In this document: positions 31,035-42,894 of the stretch, piece after piece | Numbering within the stretch: position 1 is the first letter of the stretch | Layout: every line of letters starts with the position of its first letter | NCBI GenBank assembly: GCA_020975725.1 | Contig: QXJR01000005.1 | Location: forward strand, 682,001-746,000 | DNA: 64,000 nucleotides | Origin: Picocystis sp. L7 | Lineage: Eukaryota > Chlorophyta > Picocystophyceae > Picocystales > Picocystaceae | Direction of reading: 5' to 3' | Program-made: the position numbers and the translations under genes | Notes under the pieces: generated by a model | Database searches by the model: none | The model's input: only the letters and a program-made list of their open reading frames with translations | What the model was told of the DNA's origin: nothing

Positions 31035-33197
31035 ATGGCAAATACAATTTGCAAGTGTTTTGTATGGCTGATAACCAGCATGCAAACAGATATGGACATG
31101 CAACTCCCCTTCACTTGCCGCAGCCGTACGTTCAGCACCAGGCTGTTGGGCTGCGGTACCTCGCTCTCAAGATCTACACAACAGATTCTGCTCGTCGAAA
31201 GTACAGAAATGTCAAGCAATCAAGGGGCAATGCTGAAAGGCTGCACCTGTGCTCCAGCCGTTTGTTTGGTGTGCAATATGGCTAGTGTCGATGGATCGAG
31301 CTCTGGCATCGGCGTTAAGTATACGGAATTCCCCAATTTTGCATTTCCTGCATGGGGTAAGTGTGCCGAGGACGAACTTTTTGTCCTCGTGACCACAATC
31401 CCTCCAGGCAGTGCAAGTTCCAAATCGGAGTCGGAGAAATCCAGATACAACAGGGACTTCGAACTCCAGGCCAACAGCAGGTGCACTTCTTCCTCCCTTA
31501 TTCCTTCGTGCTCAACGGCCCTGAACTAAACCGTGGACCGCTTTCTTGAACAGTGCGCGCTGCTCAGTGATGTTTTCAACATCTCAGCATCAAACTCTGG
31601 CCCACTTTTTGGAAATTTGATCCATGACAATGGAAGCAGAAAGAAACTGCCAACTGCACGATCGCATCTTCATTTGCTGCAACGGCTTGGAAGCGCGGCA
31701 GACTGTGCCGGATGTCTACAAGGGAAGAGACTGGCATTGTTTGTCTACGCTGTTTCAAACTTAGGTCGCCCAGAGAACGAGACTCATCTTCACCAAGACT
31801 GTGGCACTGGGGTTCAAACTGTAGCACATCAAGCGGACATCGACGGTGAAAGACTTTTGAAGCATGGTCGCCACCTGCAATCGATGGAAGTGGACAGAAC
31901 GGAAGCAAGGGCAGAAGGGTTCAAAGAACTGTACGTTACTGATGTGGAGCACCGTCCCGCAACATACATCTACGACATCCCTTCATTGTGGGACTACCGA
32001 GTTCCTCCCTCTGCTCTTAGCAAAGAAAGGGAGAAGAGCGATTTGGAGGAGGAGCTGCGGTGACGGGACACGGAATGTTAACCGGTACAGTATGTCTCTG
32101 ATCATTGTTTTTAGGCTGCTGACCTCGAGGTGATGCAGGGTGACCAAAGAGCCAAAGGAAGCAGATTTGTTCCTCGTGCCTATCCTCCCAATGCCAAAGT
32201 CCACATCGGGATTTGTCAGAATCACTTGGGCTTCGAACTCCAGGATTAACTGCCTCACCTTGATGAGAACAACGCACACAAACATGTTCTCCTGCTGTCC
32301 AGAACCAACTTCTCGCTCACTGGCTGTGACGCTTGGTGGGGAAGTCCAACAGGGTTGTTGAAGCGGGCAATCAGGATATCATATTCGATGCCCTTTCGAC
32401 GAGGCGATGACGTTTCCACAGCAACCTTTGGTCCAATCAACGCAAGCACTTACGATTTTCGATACCTTGCTGCGCACACCCATCACTATTTCCTCGACGA
32501 GGTGACTTACCCACATGCATTTTCGGTTCCCTACCCCGCCTCGGGTATTCTGGGTTCTCAGGAGGAGCGCGCTCCCTGGAAGGAAGTGGCGTCAGAAAGA
32601 CCATTCTTGGCTCTATTTGGTGGAGGGCTGCATGGAGAACACGGATTGGCTATACGGCAGAAAACTGTGCATGAATGCAGCAAAGTGGGCTAGAAAGATT
32701 GTCTACTGATCAGCACAAAGGTTCATAAAAGCACGTGCAAGCTCTTCAGGGCCAAGAAAAAGGCAAAGTTTTGCTTAGAACCTGGTGGCGATACCCCAGT
32801 CCGTAAGGCCATGTACGAGAGCCTCTCCCTTGGCAGTATACCGGTCCTCTTCTCTCCATAAGTACAGCTGCAGTCCCCCTAGCACTGGGGTCACTTTCAC
32901 AAGCACGCCAGCGTCTACGTCAACAGGACAGCATTTATAGACGATGATGTTGATCTCTTTTACACGCTCAAGCAAATTGAGCAGAATGGAGAGCTCCTTC
33001 GAATGCAGCAAACTGTAGCTGAGCATGGACATGAAGTCCAGTACTCTCAAGTGGACTACCCTGGCGATGGCTTTGAACGTCTGCTTGTGGGTGATCATCG
33101 TGTCAGCCAACGGTTACAACAGCAAGACCTCTACAGCAGAAATTTTTCATTAACGAGAAAGAGTCAAGTCGAGGGTGTAGCTTTGTTCAACCAGTAG
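31035..33197 (+). pseudogene. GT47 exostosin pseudogene, mirror copy
   Basis: Plus-strand copy of the gene at 21461-23584. It matches along its whole length: MANTICKCFVWLITS at the start, a YIYDIPSLWDYRVP block, NRYSMSLIIVFRLLTSR, KEADLFLVPILPMP, a FSVPYPASGILGS block, KFCLEPGGDTPVRKAMY near 32.8 kb, and the tail HEVQYSQVDYPGDGFERLL at about 33.05 kb. It is broken by an in-frame stop at 31527-31529, a frame change near 32.0 kb, another near 32.2-32.35 kb, a stop at 32691-32693 and further changes around 32.7-33.0 kb, so at least five disruptions. Because similarity is spread evenly, it probably lost function after duplication. Confidence 0.85.
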
Positions 33198-36071
33198 GAA
33201 AATGGTCAGCTTTTGACCAACGCTTCCTTTATACGAGCTGATCTCGGGTAACAATGTACCACAAGGCAGCGAGCACGTAAATCCGAATACTCAACAGCTG
33301 GCATGCTTTGAGATTTTACGAGGAAGCTGCTTTGTTCAAATGGAGCACGAATAGGAGCCAGTCAGCGTAGGAAGCTTTGTTGGTAAACACAGCTGTGCAT
33401 GATGGTGATAGTGTATAGCCTTCTGCTTTACTCCTGGGGCGTTTACTGATGTCGAATGTGAAAGTGAAAACTGCCCAGGCTGGATGCTCCCAGTCCAGGA
33501 AGAGTTGCTTGGTACTGCTCACTTTTGAGCTAGAAGCCACTTGATTCTCCACTCCTGTACAAGCCGGTATCAGCTACAAAGCACCTTCTCTATTACCAAG
33601 CCCCTGCGCCATTAGTAGACCTTGCAAACACTTTCAATGAAAGACCAAGAAAGTGGTAATCGCTCTCGTCTGCTATTGTCGGTATTTGGCAGGTACTAGT
33701 GGTACGAGAACGATAAGCCTTCTCGTGCAAAGAACCCACATTGCTTTTCAAGGATGGCCCCGGCGTCTGAGTATTTTGTTTGCAGCAAGTTCTCCATAGG
33801 GGCAGAGTTTTGTATGCATTTCTCCTACAAGCAATGATATCGATACTGTGCCAACGCTAACTTGCAGGTGTAAGGCATGTACTACGTGCAATGAAACACT
33901 CCAACAAGTGCATCTGGTGATAGTGCTTGAATGGGAGCTTCCGAAAGTGTCCTGGGTGTCTTCCAACTGATATGAATAGCTGTTGGATAGGGAAACGTGT
34001 GATCTGTATAAAACCCAGAAGGACCCGAAGACCGACACCGTTGATTCACAGAGGATGTTTGAAAGTTTTGAAGTAGAGCAAAATGGAGCAGGAGTTGATG
34101 CGTTTTGTGGTATCATTTTCCATGAAGAGGTGCGGCTGCGTCTACTGATTCCTGTACATGCTTTTCACCCGTCCACGTTAACTTTCTGATACTGCCTATG
34201 TAAGGCACAGATTACCCTGCAGCGGCGATCTTGCCCTTGGAATATCATCTGGCCGGAGCCAATGCCTTCCTTCTCGCTTCATGGATGGCATACAACTGAA
34301 AGCAATCAATGGTGTTTTTCGACACCTTTTTCATGACCCAGAAATCAACAAAACACTATGAATTTTTCTGCTGCAGAAAATCTGCTTTTGCAGGTTTATG
34401 GAACCATGGGCATTGCAGGACGATGCGGATTACGGTTGCCAAGTGCTCACTTACCCTGACACAATCTTTCCGATCATGAAGGGGGTCTTACAGCCTGCCG
34501 GCGACACAATACTTGGCACTCAAACTGGGATGCTCCTAGGGGAAGTAAACGTAAGACTTGGTGCAATGACTCGCAGCCAAATTTCCGAACGCGATTCATT
34601 ATACGCACTTTCACTCTGCTCTTTTGTTGTTGCCTCAGACACACCAACAGTCTATGTATGCTCCTTGCAGACTGAAAACCATCCATCAACTGGGAATGCC
34701 GTGGATGTACGTTCCTTGCCTGCCTTGCATGCAAGCATGACAAAGCCCTTTGCATAGGACTGAACAAGGCGGAACCCCTACCCTGTCTACTCGACTACAC
34801 CACTGACGTTTGCATTGTCACCTGATCGATAGAGAACGCATGTGTTCGTATCCTTCCTCTTCCTCTTTGCTGTTTTTCCAATCGCGGACCTGGGATTCTT
34901 GTGCTATAGAGGTTAAGAGCAAGTGAAGAGCGAGCTTTCCTGTTTTACCTCGTGCAAAGCAGAAAACTAGATCTGCAGGACAGAAGTGAATCACCCACAA
35001 CCGCTTGGTGAGACGTCCAAAGGCTCTGATTACGCATACTTGCTTCTGGTGCACGCTAAGAGTACAAGTATCTGCCTAATCTGCATCGGGTACTTGGACC
35101 GTAAGGCAGAACATGCAGTCCATAGAAGGGAAGCATCTTGGTTGGAGGAGGAAGAAGCGCACAAGAACAACAGCAGAAGCGACGTACGCTCCTTGCTCGC
35201 AGAAGACGATATTGGATCATGCTGTCTTCGTCACCTCGCAGCAGGACAGTGAGGAAAGTCTATGATTGCTACCATAAAATCATACAAGCTCTTCTTCACC
35301 TCATCAACGGCAAGCACAAACGGCAACTGCTTTGTTCATTTCTTGTACCTTTAAAGTTGCAACAAGTTAAAGACATGACTGGACCTACCTGCTCAAAGTG
35401 TCTGATTCACTGATGCGGCATTGATTGATGTCTGTGCCTATGCGTGGAAAGTACTGTGGATCCTGCTCAACATCTGATGCGGAAACAGTGCACGACAAAG
35501 ATGTTATGTCGGTTCAATTCCAACAAACCTTCGAAAGGTCTAGCGTCTTGGCTAGAGTGAAAAGCGGTAAGATCTGGGTTGCTTGGCCACACAGCGCAAC
35601 TTAAGTATTCACAATCCATCACACTGTCAGGAACATGTCCAGTTTCTTTGGGGGCTCCATCTGTCTGCGTGACACTACACCTCAGCATCGGAAGCCAGAA
35701 CCAAGACTAAACGTGTTCAAAGAGGGCTACTCCGTGACCTTATCCCTCTGCGGTGCAAGCCAAACAATATTTGCTTGGAAAACCAGCAATTTCGGGTGTG
35801 TATATAGTACGGCCAGTCTTTGTACATGGGTTGGGATACTGACGATGCGGATGATCACGCGATCGTCAATCCATCCATGCCTCAATGTAGACTCTGTTGA
35901 CGAAAGAATCAATACTATTATGTGGAATTTTCCCAATGTTCATACTTTGAGTAGGTAGCTTTGGCGATCTCGCCGTAGGGAAGCCAGTTTTCTTGAGTTT
36001 CCAACGTGGCCTTTTCAGATTAATGCCTCGGAGTCTTCTGCTTGCGAGTGTGGTTCACCGGGCGTTGGTAA
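33198..36071. other. 2.9 kb tail-to-tail interval with exon-like segments
   Basis: Lies between the GT47 pseudogene tail and the stop of GT92-like copy 2, mirroring the spacing at 18522-21460. Open segments with protein-like composition are 33552-33316 (minus; includes TKQLFLDWEHPAWAVF), 33983-34189 (plus), 34398-34757 (plus; 119 codons from an ATG just after a TTTTGCAG acceptor-like site), 34986-35252 and 35635-35958 (plus). They could be exons of a spliced plus-strand gene, but frames do not join convincingly and no family is evident. Confidence 0.3.
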
Positions 36072-37025
36072 TCAGCCAAGGGGTGTGCCATCTAGCAGTT
36101 TGCATCCTGTCAATGGTATTTTCTTGTTCTTATTTAAGAGCTTGACAAACTTATATGATTGTCTGTACCAGGAAATGTTCGCGTGGCGGAAGGAAGCTGC
36201 TCTTTCTGCCAGATCTTCTCTGAGTGTGCCTTGCCACTTGAAATGGTGGACAAAACTTTTGCCGTGTGGGTAATCGCATCCGTCTTTGAAAACTCTGGCA
36301 CGGCGACGGTGTACCAAGCCCCGGCAAGCATGGTTGTATTCCTTGTCTGTGGCAAAGAGACTACGGACACACAAGTGGTTTATGAAAAAGTGACTTGCCG
36401 ACCGGTACGTGGCAGGGAAGAGGACCATCTTTCGAATTTTGGGGACGTACATGCGGGTAATAGGACAAACAAGGGGAAATGAATCCAGAAACTCCCTGTA
36501 GGTGGGTGGGACATGGAGTGGAATGCTTCCATCACGGGACACCCTATCTGCGAAGCATGCTTGATATCCTTTCCTCCGATAGGCCTTCAAGAATCGAACC
36601 AGCTCCTCCAGCGTCGAATTGGACATGAGGAGCTCATCGCTATCCACCTGAACCACCCATTGCGACTGGGACTGGACTTTGGCATCGGCATGCAACAGGA
36701 AGTACTCGGCCCTCTTTCTGTTGCTGTTGAATTCGCCTATCCACTTCCTTGTGTACACTACCCCGTACTCTTTGACCTCTTTGACCTTTGTGTTGACGGC
36801 GTCTTCCGACAGTCCTTGAACGACCACGAGGAAGTGCGAGGGTGGAATGCCCAGGTCGATGTAGTGTCGGAAGAAGTGTTTCAACAGTGTGGAGCTGCTT
36901 CGAGTTCCCGCAGGCACAGTCGTGAGAAGGTATAGGTCGGTGCCATGGGCGAGTGGGACACAGAACGAGCACACGAATGCCACACAGAGCCACTTCCGCT
37001 TCCAATCAGGAGAAGCAATGATCAT
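36072..37025 (-). CDS. GT92-like glycosyltransferase, copy 2
   Basis: 317 codons from the ATG at 37025. The open frame runs on to 37085, but that codon is GTG. Starting at 37025 gives MIIASPDWKRKWLCVAFVC, straight into the anchor shared with copy 1. From DLYLLTTVPAGTRSSS to the shared C-terminal LLDGTPLG the two copies differ at about one residue in ten, and this one is two residues shorter near TRMYVPKIRKM. The DSDEL metal motif, the HHFKWQG block and the Cys residues are all kept, so it looks functional. It is inverted relative to copy 1 and divergently paired with a different partner, the DUF7796-like gene at 37759, whereas copy 1 is paired with a propeller-like gene. Confidence 0.75.
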   Translation of the reverse strand: MIIASPDWKRKWLCVAFVCSFCVPLAHGTDLYLLTTVPAGTRSSSTLLKHFFRHYIDLGIPPSHFLVVVQGLSEDAVNTKVKEVKEYGVVYTRKWIGEFNSNRKRAEYFLLHADAKVQSQSQWVVQVDSDELLMSNSTLEELVRFLKAYRRKGYQACFADRVSRDGSIPLHVPPTYREFLDSFPLVCPITRMYVPKIRKMVLFPATYRSASHFFINHLCVRSLFATDKEYNHACRGLVHRRRARVFKDGCDYPHGKSFVHHFKWQGTLREDLAERAASFRHANISWYRQSYKFVKLLNKNKKIPLTGCKLLDGTPLG

Positions 37026-37758
37026 GTCGATGGTATGTTCGTCCTCCTTGCGCCGATCGATTCCGGCGCGAGGTCCCACAGCCACGAAATCTCACAAACG
37101 CCGTCAGCCACCTTGAGTTCGCCACGTGTTGGGACGAATCCTGGATCGTCGGTCTCGCCCTCTTGGATGGTGCAACGAACTATCGTTCTGATCCTCCGAT
37201 CTTGCGTGGAACGGTCGTGCATCCCACGCGCGTCGTTTCCATCGCCTTTCCTTCTCTTTCCCATGCAGAGGAGACGTACCTGGGATGGAACCGTGCGCTT
37301 GGAGATCGAAAAGGTTCGTGTAGGCGTAAGACGGCTTCGGATTGGGCACGATTCTAGCAAGACACGTCTCTGCACTGGCTGAACTCGCTTATCGATGTTG
37401 TATCCCGTCAATGAATTGGGCGGTTTCTACGCTGTTGGATGGATCTGTCCTGGACCCTCTCCTGGATCGCCTCAATGGACGAACGTTGGGTTTCGAGAAG
37501 ACAGGAAGAGGGCAGGGGATTCCTCATCGCATCTTCACAACACGAGTTTCACATCGATCAAGTCGAATGGGTCGTTGATGGCCACATCGACATCTGTCGT
37601 CGAGGAGGAGAGGGAGACGGGTGTGGAGAGACCCGGCCTTTCCCATCCGGACCCCACCAATGTTTTCGGTTCACCATGGATTCGGTGCCTGTGCGATCGT
37701 GGTTCTGTGAAAGGAGCCTCTGGATCGAGGTTGACCCCGGTTTGCACCTGGATCCATC
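37026..37758. promoter_or_regulatory. Head-to-head spacer, partly shared with copy 1
   Basis: 733 bases between divergent ATGs. 37026-37360 (minus strand) resembles 17250-17507, the leader of GT92-like copy 1. The remaining half, next to 37759, has no such match. Several frames are open on both strands, including two plus-strand frames that run into the next gene. Confidence 0.45.
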
Positions 37759-38772
37759 ATGGAGGACAAGGAACGGTCGAATCATTCGAAGATGGGATGG
37801 AACGCCAGGAGAAGGATTCTGTGGGTGCTTTTGTTCGGTGTGTTCTGCGCGCACCTGTACGAGAGTACACCACACGTGAATGGGATGGAAGGTGATGCAA
37901 GACCAACGAGATACTTTCGTCGATTGTCCGCGAGATCCGGACGCGTAGCAAGAGAAACAGTGGCGCCGATAGAAGGAAGAGAGCTGAAAGCAGCACTATG
38001 CTTCTTTGGGATCACGCGAAGCCTCAAGTATGTCTATTTTTCCATCCTGCTCAATGTGGTGCAACCTCTCCTGCATCAAAACGTTCGCGTCCACAGGTAC
38101 ATGCACACGTACAATCTCAGCAAATTAAGCAACAAACGATCCAAGGAGAGAAACACAGCCTTGGATCTGAACGAGTACAAACTGCTTGAACCCTACCAAG
38201 GAGTGGAAGTCTCTGATCAAGACGAGTTCTTGTCCAGCTTTGATATATCGAATATGCTGTACGGCAATCACGATACATATCGCGATCGTTTCCGCTCTCT
38301 TACCAACCTTGCCTGCCAGCTGCACTCTTTGGAACGAGTTACCAAGCTGTGGCTGGAGTCTGGTCACAAATACGATCTCGTTATCTACACCAGGCCAGAT
38401 GTTCTATATGTACAACCTGTGGATTATTCAGCTATTCTAAACAAAGTAACGTCCGGAAAATCTGACAGGACATGGGTAATTCCACAGTTTGGCAATATTA
38501 GGGGAAGGATGAATGATCGTTTTGCAATGGGTCCTCCAACTGCGATGGCGATTTGGGGCACCAGAACCAGTTATGTCAAAGAGTATACAGAAACTACAAA
38601 GCTCTCCCTCCATGCAGAACGTTTGGTCAAGTACATAGCGGAAAAAGAACGCATTCGAGTTCGCAAGCATGATCTACGCTTTGTACGTGTTCGTGCAGAT
38701 GGGAAGTCCAGTGCCTTTTGGGACAGAAAGCAGATGGACAGGTGGCAGGTACCAGTCTTGAAAATGTCGTAA
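37759..38772 (+). CDS. DUF7796-like transferase, type II membrane protein
   Basis: 337 codons from the ATG at 37759. A basic head (NARRRI) is followed by LWVLLFGVFCAHLYES, a Golgi-type signal anchor (about 21-36). The lumenal part has AALCFFGITRSLKYVYFSI (about 78-96), LACQLHSLERVTKLWLE, YDLVIYTRPDVLYVQPVD (about 205-222, the acidic 'R-D-xY' site), and FGNIRGRMNDRFAMGPPTAM. This layout (a 'FF/CITG' strand, then 'vR-R-D-l-y---id', then 'ndrfa-g') is that of the DUF7796 group of glycosyltransferase-like proteins found in plants and algae. A distant relative is at 41250-42287. Substrate unknown. Confidence 0.65.
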   Translation: MEDKERSNHSKMGWNARRRILWVLLFGVFCAHLYESTPHVNGMEGDARPTRYFRRLSARSGRVARETVAPIEGRELKAALCFFGITRSLKYVYFSILLNVVQPLLHQNVRVHRYMHTYNLSKLSNKRSKERNTALDLNEYKLLEPYQGVEVSDQDEFLSSFDISNMLYGNHDTYRDRFRSLTNLACQLHSLERVTKLWLESGHKYDLVIYTRPDVLYVQPVDYSAILNKVTSGKSDRTWVIPQFGNIRGRMNDRFAMGPPTAMAIWGTRTSYVKEYTETTKLSLHAERLVKYIAEKERIRVRKHDLRFVRVRADGKSSAFWDRKQMDRWQVPVLKMS

Positions 38773-41249
38773 GACGACAAGAAGAATTCAGTCTTTCTCT
38801 TCCAGTCTCTCTAGAATTCCTCAGCAAATATACTGGCACGAGCAATGGTCGAATCTGTGGAATGATCTTTGAAGCGGCATAATGGAAAGGTAGGTTTGCT
38901 TGTGGTTCCATCTTCATTAGGGAATGGAAAGGCTCTCAGTTGAATTGAGGGTCACAGAGAATCTTTGCCACTACTGCAACTTTGCATACAAAGTTGATGA
39001 AGATAACAGCTAATATTGAAGATGGGAGGTATATCTGATCAACGAATGTTGCTCTACTGAAAATTTTGTTTCCCACTGTCTCCGGTATCAGCTAAGTAGG
39101 GACTACCACGTGCCACTCACATACCTAGACAAACAAATATTAAATGTTCAAGGACTCCCACTGTCCTGTCATAGCCGCATGGAACAGGCTTACAATCAAA
39201 CATGTACTCCACTCTTGAATAATCAAATTGGTGTTTGTTACATGGCAGCATCGTACAGTTGCTTTGTGCACAAAGTCCTGAAGCAATGGTACACACAGCG
39301 TCTGATTAATTTCTGCATTACCTTTCTTACCTGGTGTGCACTTAGATTGTGATCAGCCACTTCGTTTATATGAAGGTCTAGCATATTCTTGTTGAAGGAA
39401 GCAGGAAACGAATTTGAAGTATTGAGGGAAACCACGTCACGCTTTACGTGGATTTTTAGTTTTGAACGAAGGTTTCCTTGGATTGTGGCATTCCGTTTTT
39501 GCAAACTTTGTGTGCATATCAATTTTTTGCTGAGTTGCATTCTTGGGTTTGCTTTAACTCATTGCTAGAATATGCACATAATTGGATCCAAGAAAAGGAT
39601 GTTTCACCAGGACTAAAACGACTGGAATTTCTTTTCCAAATGGTTCATACCCAGCTGTAAAATGATCATACCCGATTGGTTTAACCTATTGCCTTGCACA
39701 GACGTACACGCCTTGCCGATTGAGGAGTGATAATTTATTCATTAAGTACATTTGTACAATTATTGGCTAGCCTTCCTTAAAGTCCTGGAACCAAGATTTT
39801 TCGTTCTCTTGGACGTGGTGGCATCTTCTGGGAGCTTCCTTGGAAGCATAGGAGGCTGGTTCATCTCTGACAAATGGAGTTTACTGGTAATCCTTGCATG
39901 CTTAACTAAGATGCACCAGCATAAATTTGATATGGAACAGTGTATTGGTCAATTACCTGCGTGGCATGCTCAATGTTTTGAAGAAGGCGGTTCTCCTGTC
40001 TTTTGGGGAAGAATTTTCCTCTAAATACGTTGACAGCCCTACTCCAAGAGATTTGTCTTCCTCTTTTGCACTTACATTGCTTGGAGGCTTTGAATCAGCG
40101 ACCTTTAATATTTCTTCCAATGTAGAGGAACAAGGAGGCAGAAGCAAAATCAAACCTGAAAAGTCCCTACTCTAAACATTGTATACTGATCTTTCGAGTG
40201 TTCGTCAAATGTTGCACAAAACCAATAGGACTAATTAGATGCAGGGATACCATATAGGCATTGATTCAAGGGATGACAATTGCCCTAGAGTGGAGTGTCT
40301 CTAGACAAAAAAACAAGGAATAGAGGTATTTGTAACATCCAGAGGATAGCATCCACAATCCGCAGGAACTCGTGGTTCCTGCTTTTAGGTTAGAGTGGCT
40401 TTGCTACTTGTAGCATTTTTTTACACACCCGAAAGTTGCTCAAAAAGGAAGAGTTTAAGGATACGTGGGCATGCAATGTCATATTGCTTGGCTGGCAAAA
40501 AGGAAGCCTGTTTGAGTCAGTGAGTGTTGTTGGATGATCAAGCCAATTTACATGTGGAAGAGTATGGCATCCCATTTTTTTGTTCCATCAAAGTCTGGTC
40601 TTACAGTGATTTCTCCTCACTACACATCCTGTTGTCATCTCAATTACAAGAAGTGACAATATGCATCGTCATACTAACTTACCCTAGAAACTGTACTTCC
40701 TTGGATTTGCTAGTGGAATTCAACGCATGGGAATCGATAGAGCGACCAAATTCAGCAATTCTGCAACAAAGAAACTATTTGCCTCTGATCTTTCCTGAAA
40801 AATGCTCTAGGCATTGTTATCCTTTCCACATTTGGTAAGAATCATCACATGAGTATCGGGAACGACCCACTTCCCAAGGGTGCAATGTCAACAATATGTA
40901 CGAAGCATAGTATATTGTGTGAAAAACATTTGACGAGCTATTTCGTATCTTCAACAGATGGGTTGTAAAACTTTACCAAGTATGACATCAAAGCTGGATC
41001 TATTTCTTTGAAGACGTCCACTAAATTAAGTCAGTTAACAATTTTCTTTTCTTGGATCTGACGAGCGAAAGAGAAAAGTTGAATCGGTGCTGAACGTGGC
41101 ACTCTTGGGAGTTTTACATCGCCTCCATGATTGTCGCTTTGGATGAATTTATCTAATTTCTTCTCAGAGGGCTTGGAAACAGGAAGGAGGCATTTCTACA
41201 CCACTCCTCAAAGGAAGATGGAAGCAGAACGTGGCTACTGTATGTGTCC
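38773..41249. other. 2.5 kb tail-to-tail interval
   Basis: Lies between two DUF7796-like gene tails. It is AT-rich but contains plus-strand segments with protein-like composition (39478-39660, 39752-40174, 40524-40838). The central one is listed separately. No whole gene could be assembled and no transposon or RNA gene was seen. Confidence 0.35.
39752..40174 (+). other. Possible spliced gene fragment, unrecognised
   Basis: Two overlapping plus-strand frames look coding. The first includes FLKVLEPRFFVLLDVVASSG. The second ends SSNVEEQGGRSKIKPEKSLL before TAA at 40172-40174. Between them sits an intron-like stretch of about 54 bases from 39887: a GTAATC donor, CTTAACTAAG like a branch site, and an acceptor at GGAACAG. 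The frames do not join cleanly with those exact sites. It resembles no family I can name. Confidence 0.22.
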
Positions 41250-42287
41250 CTATGAGGGGCACATGTTGTGTAGAAGCCGAGCAGCGGCATCCCGGGTCAG
41301 TTGTCGTTGGAAGCACCGCATCGATCTCTCCCCCAATGGAAAGCAGGTCTCTGTATCTGACAATCTTCGTACTGGTATGCCTAGCATCCTGCTTGCTTCC
41401 ATCAGCACGATTGTAAGGCCAGCCCTCTCATAAGATTTCCGTAAGAATGTTTCGGGATTTTTCACACGCAAGGATGAGTCGGTGTGCAGCATCTCTTGTG
41501 GGTGGAGGTAAAATTGCAGCAGGGGGGACGTGAAGTATTTGATGGCCGAGCTCCTTGCAAAAATGGCTATCTTATCGTTCACTCCACCCCAGGAATCACA
41601 CTTTTGTACGATCAGCATGTTTTCATACACGTCCTCCAACAGAAGGCTGAAGTCAATGGGATACAGCACATGCAGGTCTTCTCTCATTCTCATAACAATG
41701 TCGTATCTGGTACCTGTGTACCTTTCAAACCGATCCATCATATCGAGACAGTGAAAATTGGAGGACCACTGTCGGACGTGGCTTTTGCTCCTGTCTTCTC
41801 GCAGGGATCGATCTGCGCCTGCTTTGTCAAGGACATCCACGTAGTCTGGGTTCAGGATGGGGGATTGCACCTGTTGGATTTCCCGGAGTTGCACGAGTCC
41901 AAACTTCCCTCGCAGCTTTCTTCGCACGTCCGAGAAGGTGGCATAGGGTCCGGTTCCGTTCCCTTGAAAGACGCTTTGGGAACGTTTGACCACGAAGGCG
42001 GCCTTGCCGACGGACAGGACGAAGGCGAGATCCACGGAGTGCGTCCTTGCCAGGGTGTCGAACAAGTTCTCTATTTTTCCCTCCAGTTCCAACCGATGGA
42101 TTTGTCCCGTGATGCAGACGAATGCACGTTTTCCGTTCGTTTCCATCTCTCTTGCGCTTTCACCTGGTCGGACGTACGTTGGATCGATGGATTCCTGTCC
42201 TTTCGCTGGATGGGTTGCCATCTGCGCTCCGATCAGCAGGATCCACCCCCAAAGCACCCCATCTCGTCCGTTGCGATTGCGTTGCAT
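41250..42287 (-). CDS. DUF7796-like transferase, second member
   Basis: 345 codons from the ATG at 42287, which puts VLWGWILLIGAQMATH (about 11-26) as the signal anchor; the open frame continues to 42431 without such a feature. The lumenal part has RAFVCITGQIHRLELEG (about 54-70), a CLDMMDRFERYTGTRYDI block, RMREDLHVLYPIDF (about 200-213, acidic site), and WGGVNDKIAIFARSSAIKYF. The order of blocks matches the gene at 37759, though overall identity is low. Two plus-strand frames (41484-42677 and 41986-42489) overlap it and are antisense shadows. Head-to-head with the GT90 gene 607 bases away. Confidence 0.65.
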   Translation of the reverse strand: MQRNRNGRDGVLWGWILLIGAQMATHPAKGQESIDPTYVRPGESAREMETNGKRAFVCITGQIHRLELEGKIENLFDTLARTHSVDLAFVLSVGKAAFVVKRSQSVFQGNGTGPYATFSDVRRKLRGKFGLVQLREIQQVQSPILNPDYVDVLDKAGADRSLREDRSKSHVRQWSSNFHCLDMMDRFERYTGTRYDIVMRMREDLHVLYPIDFSLLLEDVYENMLIVQKCDSWGGVNDKIAIFARSSAIKYFTSPLLQFYLHPQEMLHTDSSLRVKNPETFLRKSYERAGLTIVLMEASRMLGIPVRRLSDTETCFPLGERSMRCFQRQLTRDAAARLLHNMCPS

Positions 42288-42894
42288 CGATTCATCGGGT
42301 ACGAATCCGAGCTCGCCAATCGCCAGCCACGAGACCGCGGTTTCCCAACCTACCCCAGAATGGTCGGATCTCTCCCGTATCCCAAGGTTGGGAAAGACCA
42401 TCGAGATATGGGGCGTGAACCAACGATGCAAGGCAGCATCGATTTTCTGGAAGGCAAGGCATCAGGCACTCCATCAGATGGGTCTGTGAAGGGTTGGTCT
42501 CGGGTTGTAGCCAGTGCCTTCCCAGAACAGGGAGGGTCGATCGGGTGGGAATGTTTCAGATGGACGAGGTTTCGTAGGAACACGAGGGTTTTCCAACCAC
42601 ATTGGTGGCATTGGCAGGTGCGAAGAGACGTACGAAACCACGCACTCCGGTTCGAGAAAGGGAAAGACAGCGCTTGAAAGTCGAAACTCGTCGAATTTCA
42701 TTACATTGCCCAAACGACGCAGCGGACCCTCCTGTCGTTGGTTTGCATTCCACATCGTTCCTCATCCCAAGGAAATCCGATCTGGAGAGCCTTTCTTTCG
42801 TGGAAGTGGACAGGCGTGGCGCATTGGTCCGGCCAACATCACGCCTTGATCAACACTGGGATGTCCACGCCAGCACGGAGCAAAAGCAAGCATC
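42288..42894. promoter_or_regulatory. Head-to-head spacer
   Basis: 607 bases between divergent ATGs at 42287 (minus) and 42895 (plus). Open in several frames and GC-rich. No TATA or repeat shared with the other spacers was recognised. Confidence 0.4.

Noticed and set aside
41484-42677. 397-codon plus-strand open frame
   Set aside because: Antisense to the DUF7796-like gene, which has clear motifs and an anchor. No domain in the antisense protein.
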